A DNA stretch of 21,781 bases from an uncultured Sphingomonadaceae bacterium (GCA_946480515.1 CAMLKX010000007.1:1-21781); one strand, 5' to 3'; counted from the stretch's first letter, positions 1-6,806 are shown. Numbers and translations: made by a program. The notes: generated from the sequence alone by a model not told the origin.

Positions 1-872
1 TCCGAACCGTCGGAATAGAGCGGCCAGGCGACCGCCCACTCGGCGCTGCCCTGCGGCTGACCGGTCGGGTCGAGCGGAAAGTCCTGGCGGCCGGTGAACG
101 GCTGGTTGGTAACGCAGGGGCGGTCGCCGAGCTGCTCGGCGAGATGATCGGCAAGGCCGCCGGGAAACTGGAAGGTGGCGCTCTCCGGGACGTCGGCTGA
201 GGTGAGCGAAGGGTCGCAGCGCCAGCGGATCTCGACCCCGGCGAACAGATAGGCTTTGGACCGGGCGAGGCGGTACAGCCGCGCGGGATCGAAGCGGGCG
301 TCGGCGCCGAAAATCTCCGGATCGGGGGCGAAGGACACGGTGGTGCCGCGGCGGTTGGGAGCAGCGCCGACCTCCTGAAGCGGGGACGAGGCCAGGCCCC
401 TCGCGAAGGTCTGGCGGTAGAGCTTGCGGTCCCGGGCGACCTCGACCACCGTTTCGGTCGACAAAGCGTTGACGACGCTGACCCCGACGCCGTGGAGGCC
501 GCCGCTGGTCGAATAGGCCTTGCCTTCGAACTTGCCGCCCGAGTGGAGGGTGGTCAGGATCACCTCCAGCGCCGACTTGCCGGGATATTTGGGGTGCGGG
601 TCGACCGGGATGCCGCGGCCATTGTCGGCGACGGTTAGGCGGTTCCCGGGCTCGAGCGTGACCTCGATGCGGCTGGCGTGGCCGGCGACCGCCTCGTCCA
701 TCGAATTGTCGATGACCTCGGCGGCGAGGTGGTGAAGGGCGCGATCGTCGGTGCCGCCGATATACATGCCGGGGCGGCGGCGGACCGGCTCCAGCCCCTC
801 CAGCACCTCGATTGAGGACGCGTCATAGCTGTCGGGAGTGGCGGAACCAGGTGCGGCGAACAGGTCAGTCAT
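1..872 (-). CDS. parE: DNA topoisomerase IV subunit B, N-terminal part (cut by window edge)
   Basis: Encodes the ATPase subunit of topoisomerase IV, which with ParC decatenates daughter chromosomes in the cytoplasm. About 290 residues are visible; the rest of this roughly 650-residue family lies beyond position 1. Translation from the ATG at 872 shows the GHKL ATPase fold in order: RRRPGMYIGG (31-40), the N-box AEVIDNSMDEA with E52 and N56, DNGRGIP (83-89), and the lid GGLHGVGVSVVNALS (124-138). The wording GGTDDRALHHLAAEVIDNSMDEA is typical of alphaproteobacterial ParE rather than GyrB, which usually reads GDTDDGSGLHH. A promoter ends only 8 bases before the ATG, so the mRNA may be leaderless. 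Gene identity is confident; ParE rather than GyrB rests on motif wording. Confidence 0.93.
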   Translation of the reverse strand, partial: MTDLFAAPGSATPDSYDASSIEVLEGLEPVRRRPGMYIGGTDDRALHHLAAEVIDNSMDEAVAGHASRIEVTLEPGNRLTVADNGRGIPVDPHPKYPGKSALEVILTTLHSGGKFEGKAYSTSGGLHGVGVSVVNALSTETVVEVARDRKLYRQTFARGLASSPLQEVGAAPNRRGTTVSFAPDPEIFGADARFDPARLYRLARSKAYLFAGVEIRWRCDPSLTSADVPESATFQFPGGLADHLAEQLGDRPCVTNQPFTGRQDFPLDPTGQPQGSAEWAVAWPLYSDGS

Positions 873-880
873 CCTGACAA

Positions 881-910
881 GCTATAGGGCGCGACGAAGG
901 CGGGTGCCAA
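881..910 (-). promoter_or_regulatory. Sigma-70-like promoter of parE
   Basis: On the minus strand TTGGCA (910-905) and TATAGC (886-881) are separated by 18 bases. The expected transcription start, about 6-7 bases after the -10 box, falls at 874-875, two or three bases before the parE ATG at 872. There is no room for a normal Shine-Dalgarno site. Inferred from motif match only. Confidence 0.5.
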
Positions 911-991
911 GCGGCGAAGGGGGGTGGTTGCCCGCCGCAAAGGCATGCGCTGAATATACCACTCGGTAGTGACAAATATAGCACCAAACAC

Positions 992-1019
992 CTTGAAAAA
1001 CGGCATGTGCTTCCTAGGT
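992..1019 (+). promoter_or_regulatory. Heat-shock (RpoH/sigma-32-type) promoter of the hsp20 gene
   Basis: A perfect CTTGAAA box (992-998) is followed, after 14 bases, by CCTAGGT (1013-1019), resembling the CCCCAT-type -10 element of sigma-32. Spacing matches known sigma-32 promoters. The predicted start near 1026 gives a leader of about 90 bases before the small heat-shock protein gene, which is exactly the kind of gene this sigma factor controls. Confidence 0.6.
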
Positions 1020-1025
1020 AACAGC

Positions 1026-1118
1026 GTGCCGGGCGCCCGGTTGGGGCCTGGTGAACAGGGCATCGGGCGGTTGCGCAGTCGATGCCCTGTCTGGTCGCTC
1101 AACAAGGAGGACATCATG
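1026..1118 (+). promoter_or_regulatory. ROSE-like RNA thermometer in the hsp20 5' leader (candidate)
   Basis: The leader is unusually structured. A 12-base palindrome CCGGGCGCCCGG occurs near 1029-1040. An 11-bp perfect stem pairs ACAGGGCATCG (1055-1065) with CGATGCCCTGT (1080-1090). The last element is TCGCT (1095-1099) facing AGGAG (1105-1109) across a 5-base loop. ROSE thermometers carry a conserved U(U/C)GCU box that pairs with the Shine-Dalgarno AGGAG through a G-G mismatch; TCGCT fits that consensus, with a C-A mismatch at the Y position. The element is in the expected place, just before a small heat-shock gene. Seen: the pairing and the box. Inferred: thermosensing. Confidence 0.6.
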
Positions 1119-1598
1119 CGTAGCGCGTTTGATTTTGCACCCTTCCGCCGCTCCAGTGTCGGCTTCGACCGGCTGTTCGACATGCTCGAAAACAGCGCAG
1201 CCGGCCAGAATGGCGAGACTTATCCGCCGTTCGACCTGATCAAGGTCGATGACCAGCGGTATCGCATCGCCCTGGCGGTTGCCGGGTTCGGCCGCGAGGA
1301 CATCGAGATCACGGCGCACGACAATGTGCTGCTGATCCGCGGCAAGAAGACGGACGATGACCGCAATAATTATGTGCATCGCGGCATCGCGACCCGCTCG
1401 TTCGAGCGGCGCTTCGCGCTTGCCGATCATATCCAGGTGCGCGGTGCGGATCTGAAGGACGGAATGCTGTCGATCGATTTGGTGCGCGAGATTCCGGAAG
1501 CGATGAAGCCGCGGAAGATCGAGATCGGCGGTTCGGCGCCGAAGCAGGATCAGATCGAAGCCAGCGCCACTCAGCACAAGGAGGCCGAGCAGGCCTAA
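1116..1598 (+). CDS. Small heat-shock protein (Hsp20/alpha-crystallin family)
   Basis: A 160-residue ATP-independent holdase that binds unfolding proteins in the cytoplasm and passes them to the DnaK system. The alpha-crystallin domain spans roughly residues 37-128, with the family's A-x-x-x-G-x-L motif read as ADLKDGMLSIDL (111-122). The C-terminal I-x-I anchor KIEIGG (135-137) is present, followed by a 23-residue polar tail. The ATG at 1116 was chosen because AAGGAGG (1104-1110) lies 5 bases upstream; an in-frame extension to 969 would run through the promoter and leader. The gene stands alone between a heat-shock promoter and a strong terminator. It belongs to the IbpA/HspA group of alphaproteobacteria; the exact subclass is not assigned. 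Confidence 0.94.
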   Translation: MRSAFDFAPFRRSSVGFDRLFDMLENSAAGQNGETYPPFDLIKVDDQRYRIALAVAGFGREDIEITAHDNVLLIRGKKTDDDRNNYVHRGIATRSFERRFALADHIQVRGADLKDGMLSIDLVREIPEAMKPRKIEIGGSAPKQDQIEASATQHKEAEQA

Positions 1599-1619
1599 CG
1601 CTCGCTTTGGTCCACGAAT

Positions 1620-1656
1620 AAGCTCCCGGAGGCGCGGCTTCCGGGAGCTTTTTTTG
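1620..1656 (+). terminator. Rho-independent terminator after hsp20
   Basis: AGCTCCCGGA (1621-1630) pairs with TCCGGGAGCT (1640-1649) across an 8-9 base loop, giving a 10-bp stem followed directly by a run of T up to about 1655. It isolates the heat-shock gene from the toxin-antitoxin unit downstream. Confidence 0.9.
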
Positions 1657-1663
1657 GGAGCGG

Positions 1664-1692
1664 TTGAAATTGAGGGCGCTCGAAGTTATAAC
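1664..1692 (+). promoter_or_regulatory. Promoter and candidate operator of the toxin-antitoxin unit
   Basis: TTGAAA (1664-1669) and TATAAC (1687-1692) are 17 bases apart, a near-consensus sigma-70 promoter. The -10 box is part of the 8-base palindrome GTTATAAC (1685-1692), a plausible site for the antitoxin to repress its own promoter. The predicted start (1698-1700) coincides with the antitoxin ATG at 1699, so the message is probably leaderless. Confidence 0.6.
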
Positions 1693-1698
1693 ATCTGT

Positions 1699-1929
1699 AT
1701 GACCAAACCGATGAAACTCGTCCCGATTGGGAACTCCACGGGCATCGTGCTTCCCAAGGACGTTCTGGCCCGGCTCCATGTTGAGCGGGGCGACCAGCTT
1801 TACCTGACCGAGGCCCCGGACGGGAGCTACCGGATCAGCGCCTATGATCCGGAATTCGCCAGCCAGATGGAGATTGCGGAGCGGATCATGCGCAAAGACC
1901 GTGAGATCCTTCGCGCACTCGCTAAATGA
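1699..1929 (+). CDS. AbrB/MazE/SpoVT-type antitoxin of a Doc module
   Basis: A 76-residue protein. Residues 6-36 (KLVPIGNSTGIVLPKDVLAR and following) form the swapped-hairpin AbrB/MazE DNA-binding fold, with the diagnostic G-N-S-x-G-I-x-L-P-K pattern. The C-terminal third (about 45-76) is charged and predicted helical, as in antitoxin tails that cover the toxin. It should neutralise the downstream Doc toxin and repress its own promoter. The ATG at 1699 has no Shine-Dalgarno but sits at the predicted transcription start; a second ATG lies at 1711. Its stop overlaps the Doc start by four bases (ATGA), so the two are translationally coupled. Phage P1 Doc is paired with Phd, a different fold, so the pairing here is a recombined type. 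Function is inferred from family and gene pairing. Confidence 0.85.
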   Translation: MTKPMKLVPIGNSTGIVLPKDVLARLHVERGDQLYLTEAPDGSYRISAYDPEFASQMEIAERIMRKDREILRALAK

Positions 1930-2312
1930 GCGAGTGGGTTTGGATCAGGCCGGACCTCGTCGACGCCATCCATGATCGGCAACTTGCGGAACACGGCGGC
2001 CCCTCGGGAATCCGCGACCGCGGAGCGCTGCAGTCGGCGCTGGCACGAGCGCAAAACCGAGCCGCCTATGGCGACCCGGATGCAGCCGATCTCGCTGCAG
2101 CGTATGCGTTCGGTGTAGCACGGAATCACCCATTCGTGGACGGCAATAAGCGCACTGCGTGGGTGCTTGCCCGGCTGTTCCTGGCGTTGAACGGGCAGCT
2201 ACTGGAATTCGACGATGCCGATGCGATCCGCACTGTGCTCGCCCTTGCCGCCGGAGAGCTCCGCGAGGAGGGGCTGGCGACGTGGCTGCGGGAGCGGGTG
2301 AGGGAGAGCTGA
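1926..2312 (+). CDS. doc: Death-on-curing toxin, Fic/Doc family
   Basis: A 128-residue Doc toxin, close to the family's usual 126. The Fic motif is HPFVDGNKRT (68-77), with H68, D72 and K75. The lysine where AMPylating Fic proteins have glycine is the Doc signature; P1 Doc uses this altered site to phosphorylate EF-Tu and stop translation. An N-terminal GIRDRGALQSAL segment (28-39) is also typical of Doc. No Shine-Dalgarno precedes its ATG; translation depends on coupling to the antitoxin through the ATGA overlap, which keeps toxin at or below antitoxin level. The reading frame and active site are intact, so the toxin is probably functional. It ends 15 bases from the convergent gcrA gene. Confidence 0.92.
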   Translation: MSEWVWIRPDLVDAIHDRQLAEHGGPSGIRDRGALQSALARAQNRAAYGDPDAADLAAAYAFGVARNHPFVDGNKRTAWVLARLFLALNGQLLEFDDADAIRTVLALAAGELREEGLATWLRERVRES

Positions 2313-2327
2313 CCCGCCGCGCAATGC

Positions 2328-3014
2328 CTAGCGCACTCGCGGCCCGCCGAACGGAAGCGGCGGCGGCGGACGGCGGTCACGGCGCGGCAGTTGCGCCTGA
2401 TAGGCGACTCCGCAATGGTTCACGCAATAGGGGAAGCCGGGATTGGCCGGAGCCCCGCAGAAGTGGAAGTCCGGCTCGCCCGGATGACCCATCGGCCATT
2501 TGCAGATGCGGTCATTGAGGTCGAGCAGACTGGTCTTGCCCGCAACCTCTGCGCTCGGCTTGGCGGGAACCAGGCGGCGCGGCGGAGCCGGCGGGATCGG
2601 TGCCTGGGTGTCGCCCGGACCCTGGCGAACGAAGCCCCCGGGGCCGACCGACCGATATTGCATCCGTGGGTCGGGCACGGCTGTCTTGGCCGGAGCAGAG
2701 GCGGAAGCAGGCGTGTCGGCGACCGGAGCGGGAGGCGCGGCTGGAGCGACAGGCGCGGGCGCTGGCCTTTCGGCCTTGGGAGCAGCCGGCGCGGGTGCGG
2801 GGGAGGGCGGCTGCGCCGTAGCGGCCGCCTGGCGGACCGGCTTATCATCGCCGGGCTTGACCGGAGACGGACGCGATTCGAGCCCCAGGCGGTGGGCCTT
2901 GCCGATCACCGCATTACGGCTCACTCCGCCAAGTTCGTCGGCGATCTGGCTAGCCGTGGCGCCCTCGGCCCACATCGCCTTCAGGCGCTCGATCCGCTCG
3001 TCAGTCCAGGACAT
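2328..3014 (-). CDS. gcrA: GcrA cell-cycle regulator
   Basis: GcrA is an alphaproteobacterial transcription factor that binds sigma-70 holoenzyme and favours promoters carrying methylated GANTC sites, linking CcrM methylation to S-phase gene expression. The N-terminal helix-turn-helix is clear: WTDERIERLKAMWAEG, then SQIADELGGVSRNAVIGKAHRLGL (to about residue 46). A long Ala/Pro-rich linker (about 49-150) follows. The C-terminal sigma-binding module begins at LLDLNDRICKWPMGHPGEPD and holds four cysteines (C-x..-C-x..-C-x3-C in ICKWP, FCGAP, YCVNHC). At 228 residues it is longer than the Caulobacter protein (about 173), mostly from the linker. The start MSWTDERI is the canonical one. It is transcribed towards doc and divergently from the ABC permease gene. 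Confidence 0.95.
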   Translation of the reverse strand: MSWTDERIERLKAMWAEGATASQIADELGGVSRNAVIGKAHRLGLESRPSPVKPGDDKPVRQAAATAQPPSPAPAPAAPKAERPAPAPVAPAAPPAPVADTPASASAPAKTAVPDPRMQYRSVGPGGFVRQGPGDTQAPIPPAPPRRLVPAKPSAEVAGKTSLLDLNDRICKWPMGHPGEPDFHFCGAPANPGFPYCVNHCGVAYQAQLPRRDRRPPPPLPFGGPRVR

Positions 3015-3086
3015 GCTCTTATATTCTCCAACCGAATTGCCGCAGGCGGTTGCCGCTCATCGCGGCAGCCGATAGGCGTTGGCCGC

Positions 3087-3944
3087 GTGAACGACCAGCC
3101 CGCAAGCGACCAAGCGCCAAACCATCAGACCGGCCAATGGGTTCGGACCGAACCGGGTGTTCCGCAGCTGAGCGGCATCAACCTGGGCGGTCTCAAGACT
3201 CTCTATGTGAAGGAGGTCCGGCGTTTCTTCAAGGTCCAGACCCAAACCATCTGGGCCCCGGCGATCACCACGCTGCTATTCCTGGTGATCTTCTCCGTCG
3301 CGCTGGGAGGGCAGCGCCGGATGGTGATGGGCGTCCCCTTTGCCGACTTCATCGCGCCGGGCCTGATCGTCATGGCGATGATCCAGAACGCCTTCGCCAA
3401 TTCGAGCTTCTCCCTGCTGGTCGGCAAGATCCAGGGCACGATCGTCGATTATTTGATGCCGCCGCTGTCCACGGGTGAGTTGATCGCGGGGCTGATTGGG
3501 GCGGCGGTCACCCGCGCTTTCCTCGTCGGAGGGGCGGTGTGGCTGGCGATGGCCTTCTACCCCGGAGTGCACGTCGCCCTGACCCACCCGCTGAGCGCGT
3601 TGTGGTTCGGGCTGATGGGATCGCTGATGCTGGCGTTCCTCGGACTGCTCACCTCTTTGTGGGCGGAGAAGTTCGATCACGCGGCGGCGGTAACAAACTT
3701 CGTCGTCGCTCCGCTCTCCCTCCTCTCGGGCACATTCTACTCGATCGAGCAGCTCTCCCCGGCATTCCAGGCGGTAAGCAGGCTCAACCCGTTCTTCTAC
3801 GTGATCTCGGGCTTCCGTCACGGCTTCCTCGGCGAGGCCGATTCGCATGTGATCGGCGGCGGGATCATCCTGCTGGTCATCAACCTGCTGCTGTGGGCGG
3901 CCTGCCACCTCCTGCTGAAAAGCGGCTGGAAGATAAAGAACTAG
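3087..3944 (+). CDS. ABC-2 type transporter permease
   Basis: An integral inner-membrane protein of the ABC-2 exporter class (YadH/NodJ-like). After a polar N-terminus of about 30-35 residues comes LKTLYVKEVRRFFKVQTQTIWAPAI, the usual entry into helix 1, then about six hydrophobic segments. The conserved stretch LSGTFYSIEQLSPAFQAV, followed by NPFFYVISGFRHGFLG, is the ABC-2 signature region. The start is uncertain: GTG at 3087 gives 285 residues and is the first plausible start after gcrA; a GTG at 3207 would cut into the conserved N-terminus. The open frame continues upstream but only as antisense to gcrA. No ATPase gene is adjacent, so it must pair with a subunit encoded elsewhere. Substrate unknown. 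Confidence 0.85.
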   Translation: MNDQPASDQAPNHQTGQWVRTEPGVPQLSGINLGGLKTLYVKEVRRFFKVQTQTIWAPAITTLLFLVIFSVALGGQRRMVMGVPFADFIAPGLIVMAMIQNAFANSSFSLLVGKIQGTIVDYLMPPLSTGELIAGLIGAAVTRAFLVGGAVWLAMAFYPGVHVALTHPLSALWFGLMGSLMLAFLGLLTSLWAEKFDHAAAVTNFVVAPLSLLSGTFYSIEQLSPAFQAVSRLNPFFYVISGFRHGFLGEADSHVIGGGIILLVINLLLWAACHLLLKSGWKIKN

Positions 3945-4014
3945 TTCGAACAACCACTTAACGAATTAACCTGGTTGAACGGCAGATTACATGCCTGTTC
4001 AGCTTCACCTCAAC

Positions 4015-4043
4015 TTGCCTAGCCCAAAAACAACGCATTGAAT
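4015..4043 (+). promoter_or_regulatory. Possible promoter of the secreted Arg-rich protein gene
   Basis: TTGCCT (4015-4020) and TTGAAT (4038-4043) lie 17 bases apart, 19 bases before the ATG at 4063. The -10 match is poor, so this is a weak call. Confidence 0.3.
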
Positions 4044-4062
4044 TCTTCAGCAGGAGAGAGTG

Positions 4063-4518
4063 ATGCGTAAATACCTGATTGCAGCCGCCTTCGCGGTTTC
4101 GGCAGTTGCCGCCAGCGCGCCGGCATCCGCGCAAGTCGATCCGCAGCGCTATGGTTGGGGCTATTCCAATCCGGATTGGCGATTCAGCGGCGGCTACCTG
4201 CAGCAGCGGCTCGACCGCGTGCGCAACCGGATCGAGCGGCTCGACCAGCGCGATCGTCTGAGCGAGCGCGAAGCGCGCTACCTTCGCCAGGAAGTGCGTG
4301 AGCTCCGGTATCGTCTCAATCGTCAGGCGTGGAATGGGCTGGGTCGTGGCGAGCGGCGTAACCTCGAGCTTCGGATCGACCGGCTTGAACAGCGCGTGTT
4401 CCGCGAGGCGCGTGATGCCAATGGCCGCCGCGGTGGTTATGGGGACCGGCGCTGGGACGGAAATTACGACCGCGACGGCTACTGGAGTCGTGACGGCCGC
4501 TGGATCGAACGCAACTAA
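4063..4518 (+). CDS. Secreted Arg-rich coiled-coil protein, unknown function
   Basis: A 151-residue protein that I do not recognise as a characterised family. Residues 1-24 are a classical Sec signal peptide ending ASAPASA-Q, so the mature protein is probably periplasmic. Residues about 45-115 are a charged, heptad-like segment (LDRVRNRIERLDQRDRLSER and onward), predicted alpha-helical and coiled-coil, with Arg the dominant residue. The tail is rich in Gly, Tyr, Trp, Asp and Arg with repeated DRDG/SRDG-type turns. The ATG at 4063 is preferred over GTG at 4060 because AGGAG (4052-4056) is 6 bases upstream. It stands alone, ending 26 bases before a good terminator. It resembles in style, not in alignable sequence, the lipoprotein encoded at 16705-17283. 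Confidence 0.8.
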   Translation: MRKYLIAAAFAVSAVAASAPASAQVDPQRYGWGYSNPDWRFSGGYLQQRLDRVRNRIERLDQRDRLSEREARYLRQEVRELRYRLNRQAWNGLGRGERRNLELRIDRLEQRVFREARDANGRRGGYGDRRWDGNYDRDGYWSRDGRWIERN

Positions 4519-4544
4519 GCAAAGGCATCAACCGATGCGAGGGG

Positions 4545-4573
4545 AGGCGCTCCGGGCAACCGGGGCGCCTTTC
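4545..4573 (+). terminator. Hairpin terminator after the Arg-rich protein gene
   Basis: AGGCGCTCCGG (4545-4555) pairs with CCGGGGCGCCT (4560-4570) over an 11-bp stem with one G-T wobble, closed by a GCAA tetraloop. A short interrupted T tract (TTTCGGTTT) follows. Confidence 0.75.
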
Positions 4574-4590
4574 GGTTTGCCGGGGGGCAT

Positions 4591-4620
4591 TTGACGCGCT
4601 CGCGGGCGGAGCAGTATAGG
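4591..4620 (+). promoter_or_regulatory. Sigma-70-like promoter of argD-argF
   Basis: TTGACG (4591-4596) and TATAGG (4615-4620) are separated by 18 bases. The predicted start near 4627 gives a leader of about 63 bases. The TATAGG -10 box recurs before rplY (21213-21208 on the minus strand), which supports it as a local promoter style. Confidence 0.6.
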
Positions 4621-4631
4621 CCGCGCTTTCC

Positions 4632-4656
4632 GGGCGGCCGAGTGGGTCGCCCTTTT
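4632..4656 (+). promoter_or_regulatory. Terminator-like hairpin in the argD leader (possible attenuator)
   Basis: GGGCGGCC (4632-4639) pairs with GGTCGCCC (4645-4652; one G-T pair) around loop GAGTG, and TTTT follows at 4653-4656. It begins only about five bases after the predicted transcription start. It could terminate early transcripts under control, or simply protect the 5' end. No upstream ORF or alternative antiterminator pairing was identified. Confidence 0.4.
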
Positions 4657-4689
4657 GCGTTGAATCGTCCAGCAAGAAGGACCCGCACC

Positions 4690-5880
4690 ATGGCTATCAC
4701 GCCGCTGATGCCCGTCTATCCCCGGTGCGAGGTCCGTCCGGTTCGCGGCGAGGGCGCTTACCTGTTCGACGAGAGCGGCCGCAAATATCTCGATTTCGCG
4801 AGCGGGATCGCCGTCAATATCCTCGGCCATGGCCATCCGCACCTGGTTGAAGCGATCCAGAGGCAAGCGGCAACGCTGATGCATGTGTCCAACCTCTACG
4901 GCAGCCCCCAGGGCGAGGCGCTGGCGCAGCGGCTGGTCGACCTGACATTCGCGGACACGGTGTTCTTCACCAATAGCGGTGCCGAGGCGGTCGAAGCGGC
5001 GATCAAGACGGCGCGCCGCTATCACTTCGCGAAAGGCAATGAGCACAAGCACACGCTGATCACCTTCCGCAACGCCTTCCACGGGCGGACGCTGGGGACG
5101 ATCAGCGCGACCGACCAGCCGAAGATGCGCGATGGGTTCGAGCCGCTGCTCCCCGGCTTTCATGTCGTCGAGTTCAACAATCTCGATGAGGCGCGGGCAG
5201 CGATCAACGATCACACCGCCGGGTTCATGCTGGAGCCTGTGCAAGGCGAGAGCGGCATCCGGCCGGCCAGCGAGGAATTCATTCGCGGGCTTCGCCGACT
5301 GTCGCACGAGCATGACCTGATGCTGGTGTTCGACGAGGTTCAATGCGGCGTGGCCCGGACCGGCACCCTGTTTGCTTATGAGCAATATGGAGTGACTCCG
5401 GACATCATGGCTATCGCCAAGGGCATTGGCGGCGGCTTTCCGCTTGGCGCGTGCCTGGCGAGCGAGAAAGCCGCGGCCGGGATGGTGTTCGGCACCCATG
5501 GTTCAACCTATGGCGGCAATCCGCTGGCGATGGCGGCGGGCGAGGCGGTGCTGGACGTCGTTGCGAACGACGAATTCCTCAGCCGGGTGCGCGCAACCGG
5601 AGAGCGGTTGCGGTCGGCGCTCGAGCAGATGATCCCGAACCATGACCATCTGTTCGACTCCGTGCGCGGCAAGGGGCTGATGCTGGGGATCAAGCTCAAG
5701 AGCGATAGCCGGGCGTTCGTTTCTTATCTGCGCACCCGCGGGCTGCTGACGGTTGCCGCCGGGGACGATGTCGTTCGGGTTCTGCCGCCGCTGAACATCG
5801 ACGAGAGCCATATCGCGGAATTCGTCGAGACGCTGTCGGCTGCAGCGGCGGACTATGAGCTTCCAGCCGAGGCGGCATGA
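4690..5880 (+). CDS. argD: Acetylornithine transaminase
   Basis: PLP-dependent class-III aminotransferase converting N-acetylglutamate semialdehyde and glutamate to N-acetylornithine and 2-oxoglutarate in arginine synthesis; many ArgD enzymes also act as succinyldiaminopimelate aminotransferase in the lysine pathway. The 396-residue length is normal. Visible features: [16 protein letters not shown] (35-50), the phosphate-binding [12 protein letters not shown] (95-106), VFDEVQCG with D215 and Q218, and the PLP lysine K244 in [23 protein letters not shown] follows. The ATG at 4690 has AAGGA (4676-4680) 9 bases upstream; the in-frame extension to 4591 runs over the promoter. Its stop overlaps the argF ATG by four bases, showing an argDF operon, probably continuing into hslO. 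The pairing with argF makes ArgD the most likely role. Confidence 0.95.
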   Translation: MAITPLMPVYPRCEVRPVRGEGAYLFDESGRKYLDFASGIAVNILGHGHPHLVEAIQRQAATLMHVSNLYGSPQGEALAQRLVDLTFADTVFFTNSGAEAVEAAIKTARRYHFAKGNEHKHTLITFRNAFHGRTLGTISATDQPKMRDGFEPLLPGFHVVEFNNLDEARAAINDHTAGFMLEPVQGESGIRPASEEFIRGLRRLSHEHDLMLVFDEVQCGVARTGTLFAYEQYGVTPDIMAIAKGIGGGFPLGACLASEKAAAGMVFGTHGSTYGGNPLAMAAGEAVLDVVANDEFLSRVRATGERLRSALEQMIPNHDHLFDSVRGKGLMLGIKLKSDSRAFVSYLRTRGLLTVAAGDDVVRVLPPLNIDESHIAEFVETLSAAAADYELPAEAA

Positions 5881-6806
5881 CCATTCGTCACTTCATCGAC
5901 CTGGCCGATGCCGGAGGCGAAGCGATCGCGGCGATCCTGAACGACGCGCAGGAGCGTAAGGCCGCGCGCGCCGGCTGGCCCAAGGGGAAGCCGGACGCGG
6001 ATGCTCCACTCGGCGGGCATGTCCTCGGGATGATCTTCGAGAAGCCGTCGACCCGGACCCGCGCAAGCTTCGATTTGGCGATTCGGCAGCTCGGGGGAAC
6101 GCCGCTGATGCTCGATTCCGGCTCGTCCCAGCTCGGCCGGGGAGAGACGATTGCCGACACGGCGCGCGTGCTGTCGCGCTTCGTCGACGCGATGATGATC
6201 CGCACCGACAGCCATTCGAAGGCGGATGAGCTGGCGCGCTTCGCGTCGGTCCCGGTGATCAACGGGCTCACCGACAAGTCGCATCCGTGCCAGATCCTTG
6301 CCGACATGCTGACTCTGATCGAGCATCGCGCGAAGCTCGCCGGAAGCAAGTGGACCTGGCTCGGCGACGGTAACAATGTCTGCAACTCGCTGATCGAAGC
6401 GGCATCGCTAATGCACTTCGACATTACTGTCGCCTGCCCGGCGGGGTTCGAGCCGGACATGGACGTGTTGCAAGCAGCGGCAGCGCGAGGCCAAACCGTG
6501 CCAATTGTTCGCGACGCAGCGGTCGCGGTTGCTGGAGCCGATGTGGTGGTGACGGACACCTGGACCTCAATGGGCCAGGCCGACAGCGCGCAGAAGATTG
6601 CCGCGATGGAGCCCTACCGCGTTGACGAAGCGCTGATGAGCGCGGCGGGCGAGCAGGCGCTGTTCATGCACTGCCTGCCGGCTCATCGCGGCGAGGAAGT
6701 GGTTGATCCGGTCATCGACGGCGACCGCTCGGTTGTGTGGGATGAGGCGGAGAACCGCCTTCATGCGCAGAAGTCGCTGCTGCTCTGGTGTCTGGGCAAG
6801 CTTTAA
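5877..6806 (+). CDS. argF: Ornithine carbamoyltransferase
   Basis: Cytoplasmic enzyme joining carbamoyl phosphate and ornithine to give citrulline. At 309 residues it has the normal length and all diagnostic motifs: STRTR for carbamoyl phosphate (58-62), SSQLGRGE (83-90), HPCQ (136-139), DTWTSMG for ornithine (227-233), and [10 protein letters not shown] with catalytic C266 (265-274). The SMG segment and the HCLPAHR motif mark it as a true ornithine, not aspartate or acetylornithine, enzyme. It starts inside the argD stop codon (ATGA overlap), so the two consecutive-pathway enzymes are translationally coupled. The stop at 6804-6806 touches the first of two palindromes in the spacer before hslO. 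Confidence 0.97.
   Translation: MTIRHFIDLADAGGEAIAAILNDAQERKAARAGWPKGKPDADAPLGGHVLGMIFEKPSTRTRASFDLAIRQLGGTPLMLDSGSSQLGRGETIADTARVLSRFVDAMMIRTDSHSKADELARFASVPVINGLTDKSHPCQILADMLTLIEHRAKLAGSKWTWLGDGNNVCNSLIEAASLMHFDITVACPAGFEPDMDVLQAAAARGQTVPIVRDAAVAVAGADVVVTDTWTSMGQADSAQKIAAMEPYRVDEALMSAAGEQALFMHCLPAHRGEEVVDPVIDGDRSVVWDEAENRLHAQKSLLLWCLGKL

Noticed and set aside
2391..3086. The open frame upstream of the ABC permease, continuous with it back to 2391
   Set aside because: It lies antisense to gcrA and reads Arg/Gly-rich shadow sequence with no domain; the permease's conserved sequence begins only after about 3180.
3950..3980. A CtrA-type TTAA-N7-TTAA site after the permease
   Set aside because: TTAACGAATTAA has a 4-base spacer and TTAACCTGGTTGAAC has only one proper half site.
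4528..5499. A 323-residue minus-strand open frame opposite argD
   Set aside because: argD shows all catalytic residues in the other strand; the antisense frame has the typical composition of a GC-rich shadow and no ribosome site.
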